Shown: positions 12,901 to 23,054, numbered from the stretch's first letter. The stretch: 64,000 bases of DNA from Silene conica (GCA_029255685.2 CM055312.2:53850202-53914201); one strand, 5' to 3'. A program made the numbers and translations. Notes: a model not told the origin generated them from the letters alone.

Positions 12901-13945
12901 CGAGGAACCATGTCTCTATATCAAGTCGAGTGGGAGCAAGATTGTATTCCTAGTACTGTATGTCGACGACATACTCTTGATTGGGAATGACATACCTCTC
13001 TTATCTTCGGTTAAAGCATGGTTGAAAAACCATTTCCAGATGAAAGATCTGGGAGAGGCACAAAGAATTTTGGGCATCCGTATCTACAGGGATAGATCAC
13101 GACGGATGTTGTCTCTCAGTCAGGAATCTTATATAGAGAAGATTCTGGAGAGATTCAGCATGACGAACTCCAAGAAGGGGTTCCTTCCTATGACTCCTGG
13201 GCTTCACTTGAGCAAGACTCAAGAAGCTAAGTCAGTGGAAGAGAAAGAGCGCATGAGTCGGATTCCTTATGCTTCGGCAATAGGATCGATCATGTATGCC
13301 ATGATATGCACACGTCCTGACGTTGCATATGCATTGAGTATGACAAGTCGATTCCAAGCTCATCCAGGTGAACAACACTGGATGGTCGTGAAAAACATTC
13401 TTAAGTACCTACGGAGGACTAAAGATTGGGGATTGACTTATGGAGGCGACTCAACGCTCTGCGCCACGGGTTACGCAGATGCTAGCTTCCAAACAGATCG
13501 AGATGACTCGAAATCTCAGTCTGGATTTGTCTTTACTCTTAATGGCGCTGCTGTCAGCTGGAAAAGTTCTAAACAGAGTGTTACAGCAGATTCTACGACT
13601 GAGTCCGAGTACTATGCCGCCTCAGAAGCAGCTAAGGAAGCAATATGGATGCGTCAATTATTACAAGGACTATCAGTAGTGCCTAGTTCGAATGACCCAA
13701 TCACCGTCTATTGTGACAATAGCGGTGCCATCTTCCAAGCTAAGGAGCATAAGTCTAGCAGCAAGGCTAGGCATGTACAACGGAAAGCTCATCTAATCAG
13801 AGATTACGTGGAGCAAAAGGAGATTTTTATTGAAAAGATCGCTACGGATGACAACATAGCCGATCCTCTCACAAAAGCATTACCACGTGATAAGCATGAA
13901 GGGCACATTCATTCCATGGGAATTGGATGTGTTCCTAAGTTGTAG
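9914..13945 (+). CDS. Copia gag-pol polyprotein of element A (1343 aa)
   Basis: This is a single open frame encoding the whole copia polyprotein, which makes the particle, protease, integrase, reverse transcriptase and RNase H. Domains in order: UBN2-type gag (about 1-260); a CCHC knuckle CHHCHKTGHWRRSC (279-292); protease with DTG in WVLDTGCGSH (about 328-338); GAG-pre-integrase LWHCRMGH (about 463); an integrase core with FTDD, LRSDRGGEY and NGVSERRNRT (about 530-640); RT with QMDVKTAFLNG and the YVDD catalytic site (about 1016); and RNase H with GYADASF and TESEYYA, ending near the DNIADPLTKALP motif. The order integrase before RT defines Ty1/copia. The lineage within copia is uncertain (Tork/TNT1-like by general look). 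The frame looks whole, and the closest relative in the window is 39842-43873. Confidence 0.97.
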   Translation: MAGEDPMPSAKLARESWLKAFMDSVNQSTRLRNDGSNFSDWEAALRNAAIADGKLKFLTEPIPPHPGTGARANEIRAHSDFVMEAGAIKNVLIYAMESNLQRRFITHGANKIFTTLTNEFSKAPRIVSYEHTCRFFEAKLQKGQAVSPHILNMIENIEKLESLNCKISENIIVDRMLHSLHDGFALFRANYYMNDMKKTPHELHSLLVQTEKDLKLSGSMKQDVLMISSKGKGKGKAKAQGDLALGKPRFKKPGFAKSGPGESSNSQGKTKSKDTSMECHHCHKTGHWRRSCPVYREDIKAGRVTPVGMSSSSFIHMIEINHASCGTWVLDTGCGSHLCNHVQGLRNQEPLIKGEVDLRVGNGARVAAVSKGTYVIQLPSGFELFLYNCYYVPSLSKNIISVSALDKLGFSFVIENNSCIFSVHNMIYGKAVSMNGIYVLDQTTEILHVNNKRIKVGDKDQTYLWHCRMGHINEKRVKQLIQNGAISPFDFESYGTCESCLIGKMTRISFKGVGMRAADLLGLIHTGVCGPMSINAREGYRYFITFTDDLSRYGYVYLMKHKSESFDKFKEYQNRIQNQLGRKIKALRSDRGGEYLSREFDQHLKDCGIVLQLTPPGTPQLNGVSERRNRTLLDMVRSMMSHTVVPDSLWGYALLSAALILNRSPSKAVDKTPFELWKGTVPNLSFIRVWGCEAYVKWRHEDKLGPRSVKTYFIGYPKGTFGHYFYSPTEQRVFVAASATFLEKEFLENKSSNRTFELSEVQEPTTEQPLEETVPSTEAAVDIPEEPRRSGRVSIPPDRYIGMVEEHNTDDVLLLEGNEPTTYKGPMTSSDSKLWLEAMQSEMDSMYENNVWDLVDLPAKVRPLQCKWLYKIKHVVEGQQDIHKARLVAKGFTQVPGLHYDEIFAPVVMLRSIRIILAIAAFHDYEIWQMDVKTAFLNGYLEEELYMVQPEGFIDPAHPKKVCKLKRSIYGLKQASRSWNHRFDQLIKKNGFIRSVEEPCLYIKSSGSKIVFLVLYVDDILLIGNDIPLLSSVKAWLKNHFQMKDLGEAQRILGIRIYRDRSRRMLSLSQESYIEKILERFSMTNSKKGFLPMTPGLHLSKTQEAKSVEEKERMSRIPYASAIGSIMYAMICTRPDVAYALSMTSRFQAHPGEQHWMVVKNILKYLRRTKDWGLTYGGDSTLCATGYADASFQTDRDDSKSQSGFVFTLNGAAVSWKSSKQSVTADSTTESEYYAASEAAKEAIWMRQLLQGLSVVPSSNDPITVYCDNSGAIFQAKEHKSSSKARHVQRKAHLIRDYVEQKEIFIEKIATDDNIADPLTKALPRDKHEGHIHSMGIGCVPKL

Positions 13946-14807
13946 TACTCTTTTATGAATTCATGTAATAATTCATTTTCTCGTGTACTCTATTCAACCT
14001 TATTGTTATGATATAAAATGTTTTGTTTCTCATGTGGAATTGTACGCCAATTTTGAACACCACAAAGTGAACTGATTAACATTACATCGTTTTGGTCCTT
14101 GATTACCCACTTGAGCTGATAACTCAGGTAATCATTTTGTGACGTTGGTTGATGGTGGGTTCAACGAGCCATAAGTCACGTGGATGACTGACCAATCACA
14201 AAGGCGAGTTATACGGATATCTCGTAGGACACCCCGTGACAACGTTATGGAGTCCTAAATGTTTTATAACATTGGGTGCCAGGTCGTGGATAGGACCTCC
14301 ATAGTGTTCCTTAGAGTCGAGTCTTTTGACTTTCAACTGTTTCTTGAGATTAAGACAGATTTTGGGTAACTTTGGTTTCTTTCCCACGGTCACCGTAACA
14401 GGGGCCAAGAGGATTTTTTCAGGGTTATTTCATGCTGGGCGATATCGGCAGGATTCGAGTTGAGGGAAATATCCAAACCCTTATCAGGATTTTATCATTT
14501 CTCAGGGCCACTCGAGGAGTAGTAACTGAAATGCATGGCCATGCTCGAATACAGATTCGTTTTATCAGTTAAGTTACTCTCTAGTCGGGGAAACCACTCT
14601 TGATACAGATCGCTTGTGAGATACGACCTTTGCGAATGCGGATTTGCAAATTGTCTTGCATTGAGTGGGAGAAATTTTAAAAGGATATGAGATTCGGTTA
14701 TCGCACCTACACTTGTACGGACAAGTGGGAGTTTGTTGGAGATTGTGTCCTCCACATGTAGTGTGATAACGTCATTGAACATACCCTTGTACGGACAAGT
14801 GGGAGAT
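13946..14807 (+). other. 3' non-coding region of element A with two polypurine tracts
   Basis: About 860 bp lie between the pol stop and the 3' LTR. Purine tracts ACAAGTGGGAG occur at about 14721-14731 and again at about 14796-14806, the second touching the LTR. After the first tract comes a ~65-bp stretch that looks like the head of a family D LTR (TTGTTGGAG, then GTGTCCTC). Minus-strand open frames at 14196-14408 and 14495-14782 recur in the other copies; coding status is doubtful. Confidence 0.75.
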
Positions 14808-15797
14808 TGTTGGGGCTGGTGTCCTTGACAATTAAGTACAATGACTTATTAAATCTCTTTAAGGATCACAAGGGCATACTTTTGTATTATTACCAGTTGA
14901 TCCACGTTTATCAATAACGGTTGGCTTGCTAGATAAGTTTGACGTTATTGTCATACGGATGGCGGTGATCAACTGGTCCCTATACGTCACACCTATAGGA
15001 CACGTTTGAGAGATGTGAAGGTATGAAAATACAGTCACATTTATGCCGGATATGACTAAACAGTTAGTCAGAGGTGTTGACTAATAAATTAGTCAATAAG
15101 ATGTTGAGATTATTATTTAATACGGATTAAATAATTTTAGCTAATACGGATTACAAGATTAATTCGTAAATTAAATATAAACGGTTATATTTAATTAAAT
15201 ATAGTATTCGCGTATTAATATAAACAGTTATATTAATTTGGGTAATTATACAATATCGTATTTTGTCAGACCATTATTAATATATCGACTGTATTAATAT
15301 CTGATAACATGTTACGATTTATAAATAAAACCCGCGAACAACTTAAAGCTAAACGGGTCGAATCACGCATAGGTATAAGGTAAGAGTGGAAAAAGCCCAC
15401 TCCTACCCTACCCGTTCGGCCGACCATGTGGTACTACATAAGGAGAGTTTTTCTCCTTATGTCAGGGACTGGTTGAATCACAATCTCAAGAATTAGGGTT
15501 TTGAGAACATCTTTTTCCCAAAACTCAGATCTCACATCTAAAACCTCACAAAAGCTCTCCCCATATTGCAAGGCAATTGGAGAGTATTTTCTAGCACACG
15601 CGGCATCATCTCAATCAAGTCTTGGGTGCAAGTTATAGGAGGGAATTTACTTTAATTCCTGTTCTTAGGCCATAAGCACAAAGGACCAAAGGTTGAATCC
15701 TTTTTCATGCTTTTTATTAACTTATGACTATAAACACAACTGTATTTTTCATTATAATCCTGCAAGTTTAGGGTGAATACATGCTTTATTCCCCACA
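14808..15797 (+). repeat. 3' LTR of element A
   Basis: 990 bp, TGTTGGGG to CCCCACA, followed by the GGGTA target-site repeat at 15798-15802. Its stem is at 15436-15462. Confidence 0.97.
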
Positions 15798-15802
15798 GGG
15801 TA

Positions 15803-18791
15803 GTCATATACCTACTAGACGTATCTTTCCTGATTTTATGTCGGCAAGGTACTTAGAAAAATTTCTTTTCCAATGTCCCGCGCCATTACAATAATAGCAC
15901 TTTACCTTATCGTAGGTTGCCTTCTTGGTTTTCGAGGTGCTTGCCTCGGAAACCACCTTCTTCCCCTTAAAAGGAGTTTGCTTCTTCAAGCTTTTCTTTC
16001 CTCCCTTCCTGAATTTCCCTTTGCTATTTGTATTCACATTGAGCACATCCTTTTATACGCTAACATTTAGCCCCATGTCCCTTTCCGCTTGCACAAGCAT
16101 TTTGTGCAACTTATCTTGAGACACATCCAACTTTTGCATGTTAAAATTCACCCGGAATTGAACATACGCTTTCACTTTGGACAAGGAGTGTAGGATTCGG
16201 TCAATAACGAGATCCTTAGGAATTTCAATGTGATGCATTCTAAGAGTCTCAACATGCTCCATCAACTTGAGCACATGAGGGTTAACCTTTTGCCCTTCTT
16301 TGTAGTTGAGATCGAAGAAAGCGAATGCCGCTTCAAATTGGACTATTCTCGAAGCCCTTGAGAACATAGTCACAAGCTTTGCGTAAATCTCATACTATAC
16401 GTGGTGCCAATCTTTATGGCGCTTCTTTGGAGTTCCGGCTCCATCGAGAAAATCAAAACATTTTTTATAGTCGCGGACTCCTTATGGTAGGACTCGTAGG
16501 CTCTCCTTACGGCGGCGGTCGAAGTAGCGGTGGGTTCGGCGGGTGAAGGTTCAATTAGGTAACGAGTCTTATCGTCACCTTGGACGGCCAATCTTAATTG
16601 GGCGTCCCAATCGGCAAAATTAGACCATTCTTCTCAAGTTTAACACGATCCATAAAGGATCTTAGCCAAGGAATGGTTGTAGCGGAGTTTGCATTTGTGT
16701 TTGTGGAAGTCGACATTTTGAAAGATGAATGAATATGTTACTACAAAATTAAAATCGAAGAATTAATCACTTATCGTTTTTTGTACTTGTAAATGTGAAA
16801 ATAAACAAGATTTTAAGCATTTATAAAGTGACCTCAACCCAACTTATATAAATGATTCCGAGACCCAAATCAATACTTTTCATGTGGAACACCGGTCCCT
16901 CTACACTTCCATTAGCACGACTTGGTGGATTAACTCTTTAATCGGTTCTACTCTAGAACTCTCGTTCGAAATAATTACACTAATTCAATTTCCTTGGCTC
17001 CGGATACACGTGTGGAACACCGGTCCCTCTACACTCCTCCGTTGAGCCTAACCCAAATTTCGATGTAATAACACTTATTACCCACGCACCTAACGTAACA
17101 AGGTTTGTACCCCGGTGGAGCCGAGTCTACTCCCTTATAAAATTAGGATCTATGGTTCTAATCTTTGGTACGGCCAATTGCTCAATTATTTAATAACGTT
17201 GAGGCCTTGACAATTTATTATCTATCTCTTTTTAAGTGAACTAAAGCGGTGAATATTTAATAATTAATTGCCACGATCGAATTATACTCGATTAATTTAT
17301 ATGCATGTTTAGTTATGGCGATTTGGCGATGCATGCAAACATATAAAGAAAATGCAAAGCAAGAAATAAAAACCCTAGTATGACCTTCCTAATAATAGAA
17401 AATCTAATTAACTATTACAAATTCGGAAACCAACTACTTTGGTCCCCTGAACTTCAATGTGCGCCTCCCAAGAAAACACCGTCTTGACGGAACTCCTTTC
17501 CGAATGGCACCATCTCTTGGAATCACCGGGATTATAAACATATCTTATATGTTAGGTTTTATTTAAATCATAAAATAAAACTCGAATCTTATGCATGCAA
17601 GATAAAAGAAATGAAATCTCACATTGCGGAAATGGCACTAGGGCACGGTTTTAGTCTCCTACCAATATCTGTTCTTGAGCTATAAAATGGGATGAAATCC
17701 GAGACTCCAAGTACAGAAGTCCTCCCAAGTTGCACCCAAGATGAACCCGAAACAAATACTATATAATCGTATTATGTAGTATTATAATGCCTTATGAAAA
17801 CCTATTTTTCACTATGAAATAGATACTATTAATATGAGAGATTATAAGATGAATATGTTCAACTAACAGTTAGTGGGAATACTAATGAACTAACTAGTAA
17901 TGTGTTTTTGCTAGTGTGCATTATATAGGGAAATAAGAAGAGACAATCTTCCTCTTATTTGACCCATGCACACGGCACACATGCATGCAATGGGAAGAAC
18001 AATTCTTCCTTTTTGTCTTACCCACATGCAAGGTCACATCTTAATGTGTATAGGGTAGTTTTGTAATCATTTTATCTCAAATAAATAAATAAAACAACTC
18101 ATACATAACACAAAACACACGGCACCCATGTTACATAAAATGGGTTCCATTTTAAGTTTTACAATTTGTAAAATGTGAAATGTCACATGTCTGACATATT
18201 ACATGAATTATGACATTAGGCAATTTAAAATATGTATTTAAACTATTTAAATACAATTTCATATTTCATAAATATTATTTAACCATTAAGTACAAATTAC
18301 CAATTTTATTTTGTAAAACTCGTCATTTTATATTCATCAATCGTGATTCACAACTCTATTGTAATCACTACTAATCGATAACCCTTACCAATAAAATATA
18401 CGATAATTATTATCGATTATAAAATAATTACTTATTTTATTATAAACGAATCACGTATAATCACATTATAACGAAAAACGTGTCTCTCGTTTATCTCATT
18501 CATATTAGGGCATTAATAAATTCATATCGTATACGAATTATTAATCTTAACAATTTCGGGTAACATCCTTTAGGTGTGACCATAGGGGATCAACTGATCA
18601 CCACCATCATGTGCGCAGAAATGTCAAACTATTTAAAGCCAATCATTTACCGGTAAATGATGATCAGTCGACTTAATAATATATCATCCCTTCCGTTTTC
18701 AATATATAAATATATATATGAGATTTTACGATTTTATAAGAAATAATAAAATCATATGATCGCACTATTGTCGAGGACATTTTTCCCAACA
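15803..18791 (-). mobile_element. Copia remnant E (5' LTR, leader and gag), broken
   Basis: Read on the minus strand this is the front of a copia element. An LTR begins at 18791 (TGTTGGGAAAAATGTCC) and probably runs to about 17600, although its end is not sharp. A leader follows, then gag starting at about 16714 with the UBN2-type pattern and a zinc-knuckle region (CYYCNGAGHWKRN) near 15890. The gag is distantly related to that of A. It has several breaks, and element A splits it from its continuation at 6982-7084. In the leader a 20-nt stretch around GGAACACCGGTCCCTCTACA occurs twice, near 16890 and 17015. Confidence 0.75.
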
Positions 18792-19490
18792 AACATATCT
18801 CTCCATATTTATAAAATAAATCTTTTGGAACTCTAGGCTCAAAATAATGTGATATGTTCTTCCTAATTTTCTTCAAAGCTTGTTGATCAAATATATGGAA
18901 CGAAATTAAACATAGTTTAAACTTAGAGGAGTTCATAAATAATTTATGGCATATATTAATATATAACGAAAGTCCAAGTACGCATTAGAATAGGCTAATA
19001 TACTCGGTAGTAGAATACTGTGTATAGAATATCATGTACAACGCATATATAACAAAGAGTATCAAATTGCCATATACACAAATATTTTCTAGCGTAGCGG
19101 AGGATTTAAGACTAATCATCGTGATATTTGAACATAAAACAAAAAAATTATACGGAGTACGGACAAACATGCGATACTACTATCTTAGGAAAACAAATAT
19201 AATAATTCATTTAGTAGACGATAATTTCATAAGATTGGTGTACTCATTAACAATAAATTACTGAGTTGATTAAGCATAAACCACAAATTCATGTGCAAAA
19301 AATGCATATGAGTATAAACCAATTAAGACTGAATATATTGTCCAGTCATTGTTTGCGTAGTATAAGAATATTCCAACCCACATATTTCTTTTGCTTAATT
19401 AAAGGAGAATACTTGAACTAAACGGATATGCATACCATTGACAAATAGAATTAATAGATAGATTTGTGCTAAGTGGTTGGGTCCCTGATA
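18792..19490. other. Unassigned AT-rich stretch
   Basis: About 700 bp of AT-rich DNA with short open frames on both strands, none showing a domain I recognise. No LTR, terminal repeat or RNA gene is visible. It may be decayed transposon or host intergenic DNA. Confidence 0.4.
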
Positions 19491-19497
19491 AAGTGCT

Positions 19498-19679
19498 GTG
19501 CAATAAAGACACAAGAGAATTATTGAAAGAAACTAAGAGACAAAAATTATATTCTCATTCCATTATGAGGGGTTATATACATATACAATGAGGTAGAGTT
19601 TCCACAAGATAAAACACTCTAAGATATTATAAGATATGTACATGCATATAATTATACTATAATATAATATTTCATAACA
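19498..19679 (-). repeat. Possible LTR fragment of another copia element
   Basis: On the minus strand the stretch starts TGTTATGAAATATT at 19679 and contains GTATATAACCCCTCATAATGG. That layout is common near the transcription start of copia LTRs. The far end and target-site repeats are not clear. It may be a solo or truncated LTR. Confidence 0.4.
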
Positions 19680-19815
19680 GTTAGTTAGTTAGTTAGTTAG
19701 TTGTTGTTGTTGTTGCTAGTATGAGTAGTTGTCATTATTATTAATATTGTTAGTTATTTTTGTTGTTGTTGCTAGTATTAGTAGTTGCATTGTTGTTGTT
19801 ACTGCTGCTGTTAGT
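19680..19815 (+). repeat. GTTA / GTTGTT microsatellite
   Basis: Runs of GTTA, then GTT, with degenerate repeats of TTGTTGTTGCTAGTATNAGTAG. It separates the possible LTR fragment from the CACTA relic. Confidence 0.85.
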
Positions 19816-19861
19816 AGTTAATTTTTTTTCTTAATAATTGTTATTTGTAAAAATATGTAGA

Positions 19862-20792
19862 TTTTCTATGAAGAGATTAGAACGTAAATGGATGTATGAA
19901 AGGATGAATTCTAGAAAAAATTGAGGCAAGATTTCGTAATCAGTGTTCATGAATTCATTGATTATGTTAAGCAACAAGACGAATTTATTAGAAATAGAGA
20001 TATATATATTAGGTATTCATGTTCTAAGTGCAAGAATAAAAAGTATTTATATTAGTTGAACAAGAAGTACGGAAACACCTTGGTTTGAGAGGGTTTTGTG
20101 ATAACTATTATTATTGGGTGTGTCACGGAGAGAGATTCTCCGTTGAGGAAGAGGAAAGCTCAATGCACTCCGACAATCCTTATAGGGATATGGTAGAAGA
20201 TGCGTTACGCGATAGCATTGATCAAATTAGGGAAGAAGCTCTAACGTCGAGGTGTTCGATGAATCTCCAAATCCTAATGTATTAGCCTTTTTCCAAATGC
20301 TTAAGCATGTCGAACAACCTGTTTATGTAGGAAGTCGTATGACATTGCTATAGTCGGCTTCAAGGTTCAACTTAGATAAAAAAATGTGTAGATAATTTCG
20401 CGTCATATATCGGAGATATTATACCTGAAAACAATGTTATGACTCGTAACTACTACGAAACCAAAAAAAATCTTAAAGCTCTTCAACTTCACCATGAAAA
20501 GATAGATGCGTGTTTTGAAGGATGTATGCTTTTCTGGATGAACGACGCTCTTCTTGATAAGTGTAGAAAATGTGGTACGAATGGGTACAAATTAGAGAGA
20601 AATGCAAATGGCAGAAAAGTTCCCCTAAATGTCTTAACTTATTTTCCACTAGGACCACGTTTGCAACGCCTTTATTCCACAAAGCACATCGCGGGAGAAA
20701 TGCGTTGGCATTATGAAAATCCTCATGTTAGTGGAATAATGTCTCATCCAAGTGTCGGGGAGGTGATGCATGTCGTGATACACCGAAACTAG
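19862..20792 (+). pseudogene. CACTA (En/Spm) transposase relic
   Basis: Two pieces of a TNP2-type transposase are recognisable. The first (about 19890-20135) is a transposase-associated domain: WMYERMNSR, then HEFIDYV, a CSKC metal-binding remnant, and YYYWVCHGE near the end. It contains stop codons such as the TAG around 20055. The second (20439-20792) is the start of the Transposase_21 domain, with the family blocks KKNLKALQLHHEKIDACFEG, CRKCG, VPLNVLTYFPLGPRLQRL and MRWHYENP. Between them lies an acidic linker (VEEEESSMHSDNPYRDMVEDA), as usual in the family. The DDE part is missing. The frame ends near 20790, where unrelated LTR-like sequence starts. I see no CACTA terminal repeats. Confidence 0.82.
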
Positions 20793-22429
20793 TAAACCTA
20801 AGTCTACTAACTAATAGCTCGTAGAAGTAGGGTCGAATCCCACAGAGAGATAATATTAAATGTAGTTCAGTCTGCTGGTCACAAAATTGGAGGGTTGTGA
20901 AATTGGATTTTGTCTAAACTTATGAGATGATTAAAAGAGAGATTAAAAGAGAGAGAATTATAAATCTAAACAGAAGAGAAGGGAATATGTCAGGAATCGG
21001 GTCACCACGGTATTTACGCTATCAGATTAATTAGGTCAGTCAGTCTTTAATAAGGAGGGTAGTGATTATCTCTTTTCGGTCTCAAATCACCCTAGGGTCC
21101 CCTAAATAACTTTCGCTCTATTAGGGTAAGTCTATTGTTCTATACGCAACTCCGCCCTTCCAATCTTTCAGGTCAGGTTTACCTAAATAAACCAGTCTCC
21201 TTCGTGCACTCAATTGGCTAGTTTACAAATAAATTGTCATCAAACAATCCTTATTGCAAAAATAATTAAACATATCAATCCTACTGTTTTACTACCGTGG
21301 TTTCCCTCATCCCAACATATAAAGAAATCAGCTACTCATGGCTTTGAGAGCTATACTAACAATTGCGATGAGAGTAATTAAAGACATAATAGGAATGATG
21401 TGAATTAACTAAATATGTGAGATAAGAGAAAAGAAATAACAATAAGATAACAAGAATGAAAATAAAAGCAAGCTAAATTAGTTTACAAAAACTTTCAGTT
21501 CTTAATTCAATAAAGTTAATCTTTCTGTTCTTATTTCCGCCTTGTTTACGATAACTCTCCTTTTTATTTCAGTTTATTTACGGTTTTCATAGGATTAGTT
21601 TCCGGTTTGTTAGAATCCCAAAGCCATTGTTCTTCTTGTTTACAATTTCGTTAATCGTTTTAATCATGTTTCTTATTGTTTTTATCGTTATAGTTTTTGT
21701 TTTTATTAACGTCATGAGTAGCTAAACTTCGCATGTTAGGATGTAGGCGCCCTATAGCGTAGATGACATAGTTTAGGGTAAACCCGTAGCAGTGCTTGGT
21801 CGACCGACTGGCTTCTCTGGTCGGTCGACTGAGTGGGTTGGTCGATCGACTGATTTCGCGTCTGATCAGTTTTGTTTTACCCCGTTAAGTGTTATCTTTC
21901 AATGAGACCTAAAGGAGACTTGTTAGATACTTAGTTTTGACCAACCTATAGATCGAAAGACAGGGAAGGACATTAGTTAACGGTTTAAACGATTAAGTTA
22001 CTTAAGATCGAAAGATTTGTGACTTAGGCTTTAGGAATCGTTAATCGTGTTGACACCCAGTATTACTGAGACCTAGGGACTCGTAGCATAGGCCGAAAGG
22101 AGCAACTAGCTAACCCGGACCGAAAGGACTCGTTATACACATCTTACGCGACTGCAATACGGACTTATCTAGAATTATGTGCCATCGTAACTATAGTGAA
22201 CCGATCATCTTAGCATTCTTTCTTCATTTGTTTACATCTTTATTTTAGTCATTGCTTTTACTTTTATTACTTTCGTCGCTAGCTTAATTATCAATCACTT
22301 TCAAAACCCCCCTATATTTGTGACTGAACAATTGAAAACGCAAATAGACATTACCTCCTTGTGGTTCGATCCGTGCTTCCACTAGCTTATGTTAGTCTTA
22401 GCTCGGTACGATAAATTTTATCTTTAACA
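20776..22429. repeat. Pair of related LTR-like ends in inverted orientation
   Basis: The left end (about 20776-20930, TGATACACCG...) and the reverse complement of the right end (about 22429-22280, TGTTAAAGATA...) share an order of blocks: TAAG-CTAA, then GTAGAAG / GTGGAAG, then GGGTCGAATCCCACAGAG / CGGATCGAACCACAAGGAG, then GTCACAAA and GGGTTxTGAAA. They could be two decayed LTRs, possibly Tat/Ogre type, facing each other, or one non-autonomous element. Between them lie four copies of a GRYCGAAAGRA motif (21950-22130) and GGTCGACC-like motifs at 21798-21860. There is no open frame of note and no target-site repeat. Confidence 0.5.
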
Positions 22430-22478
22430 CCCACAACGACGGCTATCCATGCCTTTTTATATATCATTTGTTAAATAG

Positions 22479-22668
22479 TAAGTCTTGTTTGCGACGGGTC
22501 AATATTTGTGACGGATATTTTGTGAGATAAAATGGATACAAAATGAGTTAGTGGAGAAAGGGGACCACATGAATAGTGTGGGAGAAAGAGAAAAAGTGGG
22601 TATTTTGTGAGAGAAAACGGTATCCGTCACAAGCTTGCGACGGATAGTGCCGTTGCAAATAAGAATTT
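22479..22668. mobile_element. MITE with imperfect terminal inverted repeats (~190 bp)
   Basis: The left end AAGTCTTGTTTGCGACGG matches the reverse complement of the right end, AATTCTTATTTGCAACGG, at 15 of 18 positions. Internal inverted pieces (GTGACGGATAT with ATCCGTCAC) give the typical foldback structure. It has no coding capacity. The superfamily cannot be fixed because the target-site repeat is not clear. Confidence 0.65.
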
Positions 22669-22735
22669 GTGTTTGTTAAAACAATAAAATGTGACGGTGT
22701 TATTATTACGATTACTAATTATCATACATCATATT

Positions 22736-22844
22736 TCTCTATTATTAACTAATCTTATCTTAAATTATACATTCAAAAATCGATCATATTTTGATGTCAT
22801 TGTTTAAAAACAAACCCGTGTATTTTGTACGGGTTTAAAACTAG
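22736..22844 (+). mobile_element. Possible small Helitron or Helitron 3' end
   Basis: The hairpin at 22812-22836 has perfect 8-bp arms AAACCCGT and ACGGGTTT. AAAA and then CTAG follow, immediately before T. A hairpin just upstream of CTRR|T is the hallmark of a Helitron 3' terminus. A TCTCTATTATTAA start at 22736 resembles a 5' terminus but would give an element of only ~110 bp. The 3' end call is stronger than the 5' call. Confidence 0.45.
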
Positions 22845-22974
22845 TATATAACAGCCGAGTGCTAGAGCTTGGATTGACAAATAAAATGAAGTGATGTTGG
22901 TAAAGTAGTTGTAACATATCAACCTAATAGTACCCTATTATAATTTCTATATAAGGATCGAGTTTTGATCAAAA

Positions 22975-22991
22975 GCTGGAATAGCTCAGTT

Positions 22992-23024
<33 letters not shown>

Positions 23025-23048
23025 GAGGTTCAAGCCCTCCTTCTAGCG
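22975..23048 (+). tRNA. tRNA-Asn (GTT anticodon)
   Basis: A 74-nt cloverleaf without an intron. The acceptor arm GCTGGAA pairs with TTCTAGC (one G-T pair) and the discriminator base is G. The D arm holds the A box TAGCTCAGTTGG. The anticodon stem TGTGG/CCACA encloses CTGTTAA, anticodon GTT. The T arm GGAGGTTCAAGCCCTCC holds the B box GGTTCAAGCC. The 3' CCA is not encoded, as expected for a eukaryotic nuclear gene. A T9 run follows. It delivers asparagine in cytosolic translation and looks functional. Confidence 0.97.
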
Positions 23049-23054
23049 AAATGC

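Larger units (their letters stand above)
7090..15797 (+). mobile_element. Ty1/copia LTR retrotransposon A, looks whole
   Basis: The element spans 8708 bp and is flanked by perfect 5-bp target-site repeats GGGTA (7085-7089 and 15798-15802). Its two 990-bp LTRs differ at about three sites by eye. Other parts are a primer-binding site next to the 5' LTR, a leader of ~1.8 kb, one uninterrupted gag-pol frame, a non-coding 3' region of ~860 bp and a polypurine tract touching the 3' LTR. I see no break in the coding frame. Three differences in 990 bp correspond to roughly 0.1 million years if a rate of 1.3e-8 per site per year applies. It lies inside remnant E. It is nearly identical in protein to A2 (37980-46620). 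Confidence 0.97.

Noticed and set aside
18673-19264. Several 60-87-codon frames near the start of remnant E
   Set aside because: AT-rich, overlapping on both strands, with no recognisable motif.
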